A DNA stretch of 16,023 nucleotides, from the NCBI GenBank assembly GCA_021159265.1, contig JAGGSD010000314.1, forward strand, positions 1 through 16,023, given 5' to 3'. A model generated the notes under the pieces. It did no database searches. It had not been told where the DNA came from and worked only from the letters and a program-made list of their open reading frames with translations. The position numbers and the translations under genes are program-made. This DNA comes from Syntrophobacterales bacterium (lineage in GTDB: Bacteria > Desulfobacterota > Syntrophia > Syntrophales > UBA6807). This document shows, piece by piece, positions 14,586 to 16,023 of the stretch; position 1 is the first letter of the stretch, and every line of letters starts with the position of its first letter.

Positions 14586-15945
14586 AATTCTGATAGTTGA
14601 TGATGACAGGCTTTTGCAAAATTCCTTAAATAATATCCTCTCTGAAAAATATGATACTTTCATTGTCGGGAGCGGGGAAGATGCTGTCAAGGTTCTCAAA
14701 AAAACCCCGGTCAATCTGGTATTGTTGGACATAAAGCTCCCCGGAATAGACGGTATTGAAACCCTGAGGTTGATACGGGAAATTGATGAACATATTTTAG
14801 TTGTCATGATGACGGCTTACGAGGATGTTCACAGCGTGATTACATCTATGAAGATGGGAGCTCATGATTATCTAGTAAAACCGCTGGATATCGATGAGTT
14901 GGAGATAATTATTGAGAAAGCCCTTGAAAGTTTTAAACTGAAGAAAGAACTGGAAGAACTACGGAGTCAATATCTAAAGAAGTTCGATATAAATGATATA
15001 ATAGGCGAAAGCGAAGAAATTAAAAAGGCCGTTGAATTTGCTGATATTGTTGCAAAAAGTTATGATACCACAATACTGATAGAGGGGGAGACAGGAACCG
15101 GTAAAGAGGTTATCGCTAAAACGATACACTACCGGAGCAGTCGTTTAAGCAAACCTTTTATAAGTATAAATTGTGGGGCAATAAGCAGGGACCTCGTGGA
15201 AACCGAACTTTTTGGGTATGAAAGGGGCACATTTACCGGAGGGCTTCAAGAGGGGAAAAAAGGAAAAATCGAACTGGCTGACAAAGGGACCCTGTTGCTG
15301 GATGAGGTAAGCGAGTTGTTGCCTTCTGCTCAGGTTAAACTGTTGAGGTTCCTTGAAGAAAGGGAGTTTTATCCGGTCGGAGGGACAGAAAAGAAAAAAG
15401 TTGATGTAAGGATTATCGCGGCCACCAACAAAAATCTGGAAGATGCTATTGCAAAGGGTGACTTCCGTAAGGATTTATATTACAGGTTAAACGTCGCAAA
15501 GATATTTCTGCCACCCTTACGGGAAAGAAAGAATGATATAATCCCACTTGCATTGTCTTATATTGATAAATTTAATGTAAAATTTGGCAAGAACTTCCAG
15601 AGCATATCCAGGGAGGCCCAAAACATATTAATTGGTCATCGCTGGATCGGTAATGTAAGAGAACTCAGGAATGTTATCGAACGAGTTATTTTAATGGAAG
15701 ACGACAGGTTGATACAGCCGGAGCATCTTTCTTTTTTAATAAACCAACCACATACCTTGCCTGAAAACAGCGGAATCGAAGTAAAAATCCCACCTTCCGG
15801 CATAAACCTTGAGGGGCTTAACAGCAAATTGATAAAGCAGGCCGTTGAATTGAGCGGAGGAAATAAGTCAAAGGCGGCTAAAATGCTTGGGATATCCCGA
15901 CCTGCTATTGTCTATCGCATCGAAAAATATGGTATAAAGTTCTAG
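14572..15945 (+). CDS. Sigma-54-dependent response regulator (NtrC family)
   Basis: This 457-residue activator has the layout receiver, AAA+ ATPase, Fis-type DNA-binding domain. In the receiver, Asp10/Asp11, phospho-acceptor Asp53, Thr81 and Lys103 are present. The AAA+ domain has Walker A GETGTGKE (172-179), Walker B LLLDE (241-245) and arginine-rich FRKDLYYRLNV (298-308). The sigma-54 contact loop reads GTFTGG (219-224) where most family members have GAFTGA; the key Thr222 is kept. The C-terminal helix-turn-helix is NKSKAAKMLGISRPAIVYRI (431-450). The start lies inside the kinase gene and has a GGAGAAAACAGG ribosome site. It probably activates sigma-54 promoters for this cluster, but I found no convincing -24/-12 promoter within the window. 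Confidence 0.95.
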   Translation: MYQYKILIVDDDRLLQNSLNNILSEKYDTFIVGSGEDAVKVLKKTPVNLVLLDIKLPGIDGIETLRLIREIDEHILVVMMTAYEDVHSVITSMKMGAHDYLVKPLDIDELEIIIEKALESFKLKKELEELRSQYLKKFDINDIIGESEEIKKAVEFADIVAKSYDTTILIEGETGTGKEVIAKTIHYRSSRLSKPFISINCGAISRDLVETELFGYERGTFTGGLQEGKKGKIELADKGTLLLDEVSELLPSAQVKLLRFLEEREFYPVGGTEKKKVDVRIIAATNKNLEDAIAKGDFRKDLYYRLNVAKIFLPPLRERKNDIIPLALSYIDKFNVKFGKNFQSISREAQNILIGHRWIGNVRELRNVIERVILMEDDRLIQPEHLSFLINQPHTLPENSGIEVKIPPSGINLEGLNSKLIKQAVELSGGNKSKAAKMLGISRPAIVYRIEKYGIKF

Positions 15946-16023
15946 TAACTACTCAGGTTGACAGGTTCAAGCCTGCCCTGGCGCGACTTGATGCGCATCC
16001 CCGCACAATCGCACTGAATGTTG
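15943..16023. repeat. Downstream region starting with a copy of the mobile-element end
   Basis: GTAACTACTCAGGTTGACAG (15945-15964) matches the left end of the 363-bp element (10873-10892) at 18 of 20 positions and begins on the last base of the regulator stop codon. It is followed by a small inverted pair GCGC-GACTTGAT-GCGC (15981-15996). The window ends before any right end could be seen, so this may be a second copy of the same element. No gene is visible here. Confidence 0.6.

Noticed and set aside
15979..15995. Sigma-54-like promoter TGGCGCGACTTGATGC.
   Set aside because: The GG-to-GC spacing is one base too long and the -12 element is poor. It also overlaps a small hairpin.

Overview
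This window looks like a catabolic gene cluster from an anaerobic bacterium of the Desulfobacterota (deltaproteobacterial) type. That guess rests on gene content (TRAP transporter, CoA-thioester beta-oxidation enzymes, a B12-dependent acyl-CoA mutase, a sigma-54 two-component pair), moderate GC and many small palindromic intergenic repeats. No marker gene fixes the taxon. All thirteen protein genes lie on the + strand, mostly with strong AGGAG-type ribosome binding sites.

Layout: (1) 1-1915, a stem-loop followed by the two membrane subunits of a TRAP transporter (dctQ/dctM type); a solute-binding subunit would be expected just outside the window. (2) 1950-4176, a split adenosylcobalamin-dependent acyl-CoA mutase: a 561-residue catalytic subunit and a 134-residue B12-binding subunit. 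(3) 4217-5896, a short-chain dehydrogenase of the 3-hydroxyacyl-CoA dehydrogenase type and an enoyl-CoA hydratase. (4) 6158-10803, two thiolase-family proteins, a small zinc-ribbon/OB-fold (DUF35) protein, and an HMG-CoA-synthase-fold protein fused to its own zinc-ribbon/OB domain. (5) 11257-12393, an acyl-CoA dehydrogenase. (6) 12417-15945, a soluble GAF-GAF-PAS histidine kinase overlapping a sigma-54-activating response regulator.

Read as a pathway (inference): a carboxylic acid is imported by the TRAP system and activated to a CoA thioester by an enzyme not in the window. The B12 mutase rearranges its carbon skeleton, and dehydrogenase, hydratase, SDR and thiolase then degrade it. The kinase/regulator pair probably senses a cytoplasmic ligand and controls expression. 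Two points suggest the chemistry is not textbook. The mutase lacks the histidine conserved in the mutases I can recall and has unusual substrate-pocket residues. The HMG-CoA-synthase-like protein has lost all three residues of the Glu/Cys/His catalytic set while keeping the fold and a fused zinc ribbon.

The gaps are rich in small non-coding mobile elements. The clearest, at 10873-11235, has inverted ends and a perfect 8-bp flanking duplication (TTTTGAAC) and sits directly before the acyl-CoA dehydrogenase ribosome binding site. A second, at about 7337-7521, lies on the stop codon of the first thiolase. All family comparisons were made from memory, without database searches.
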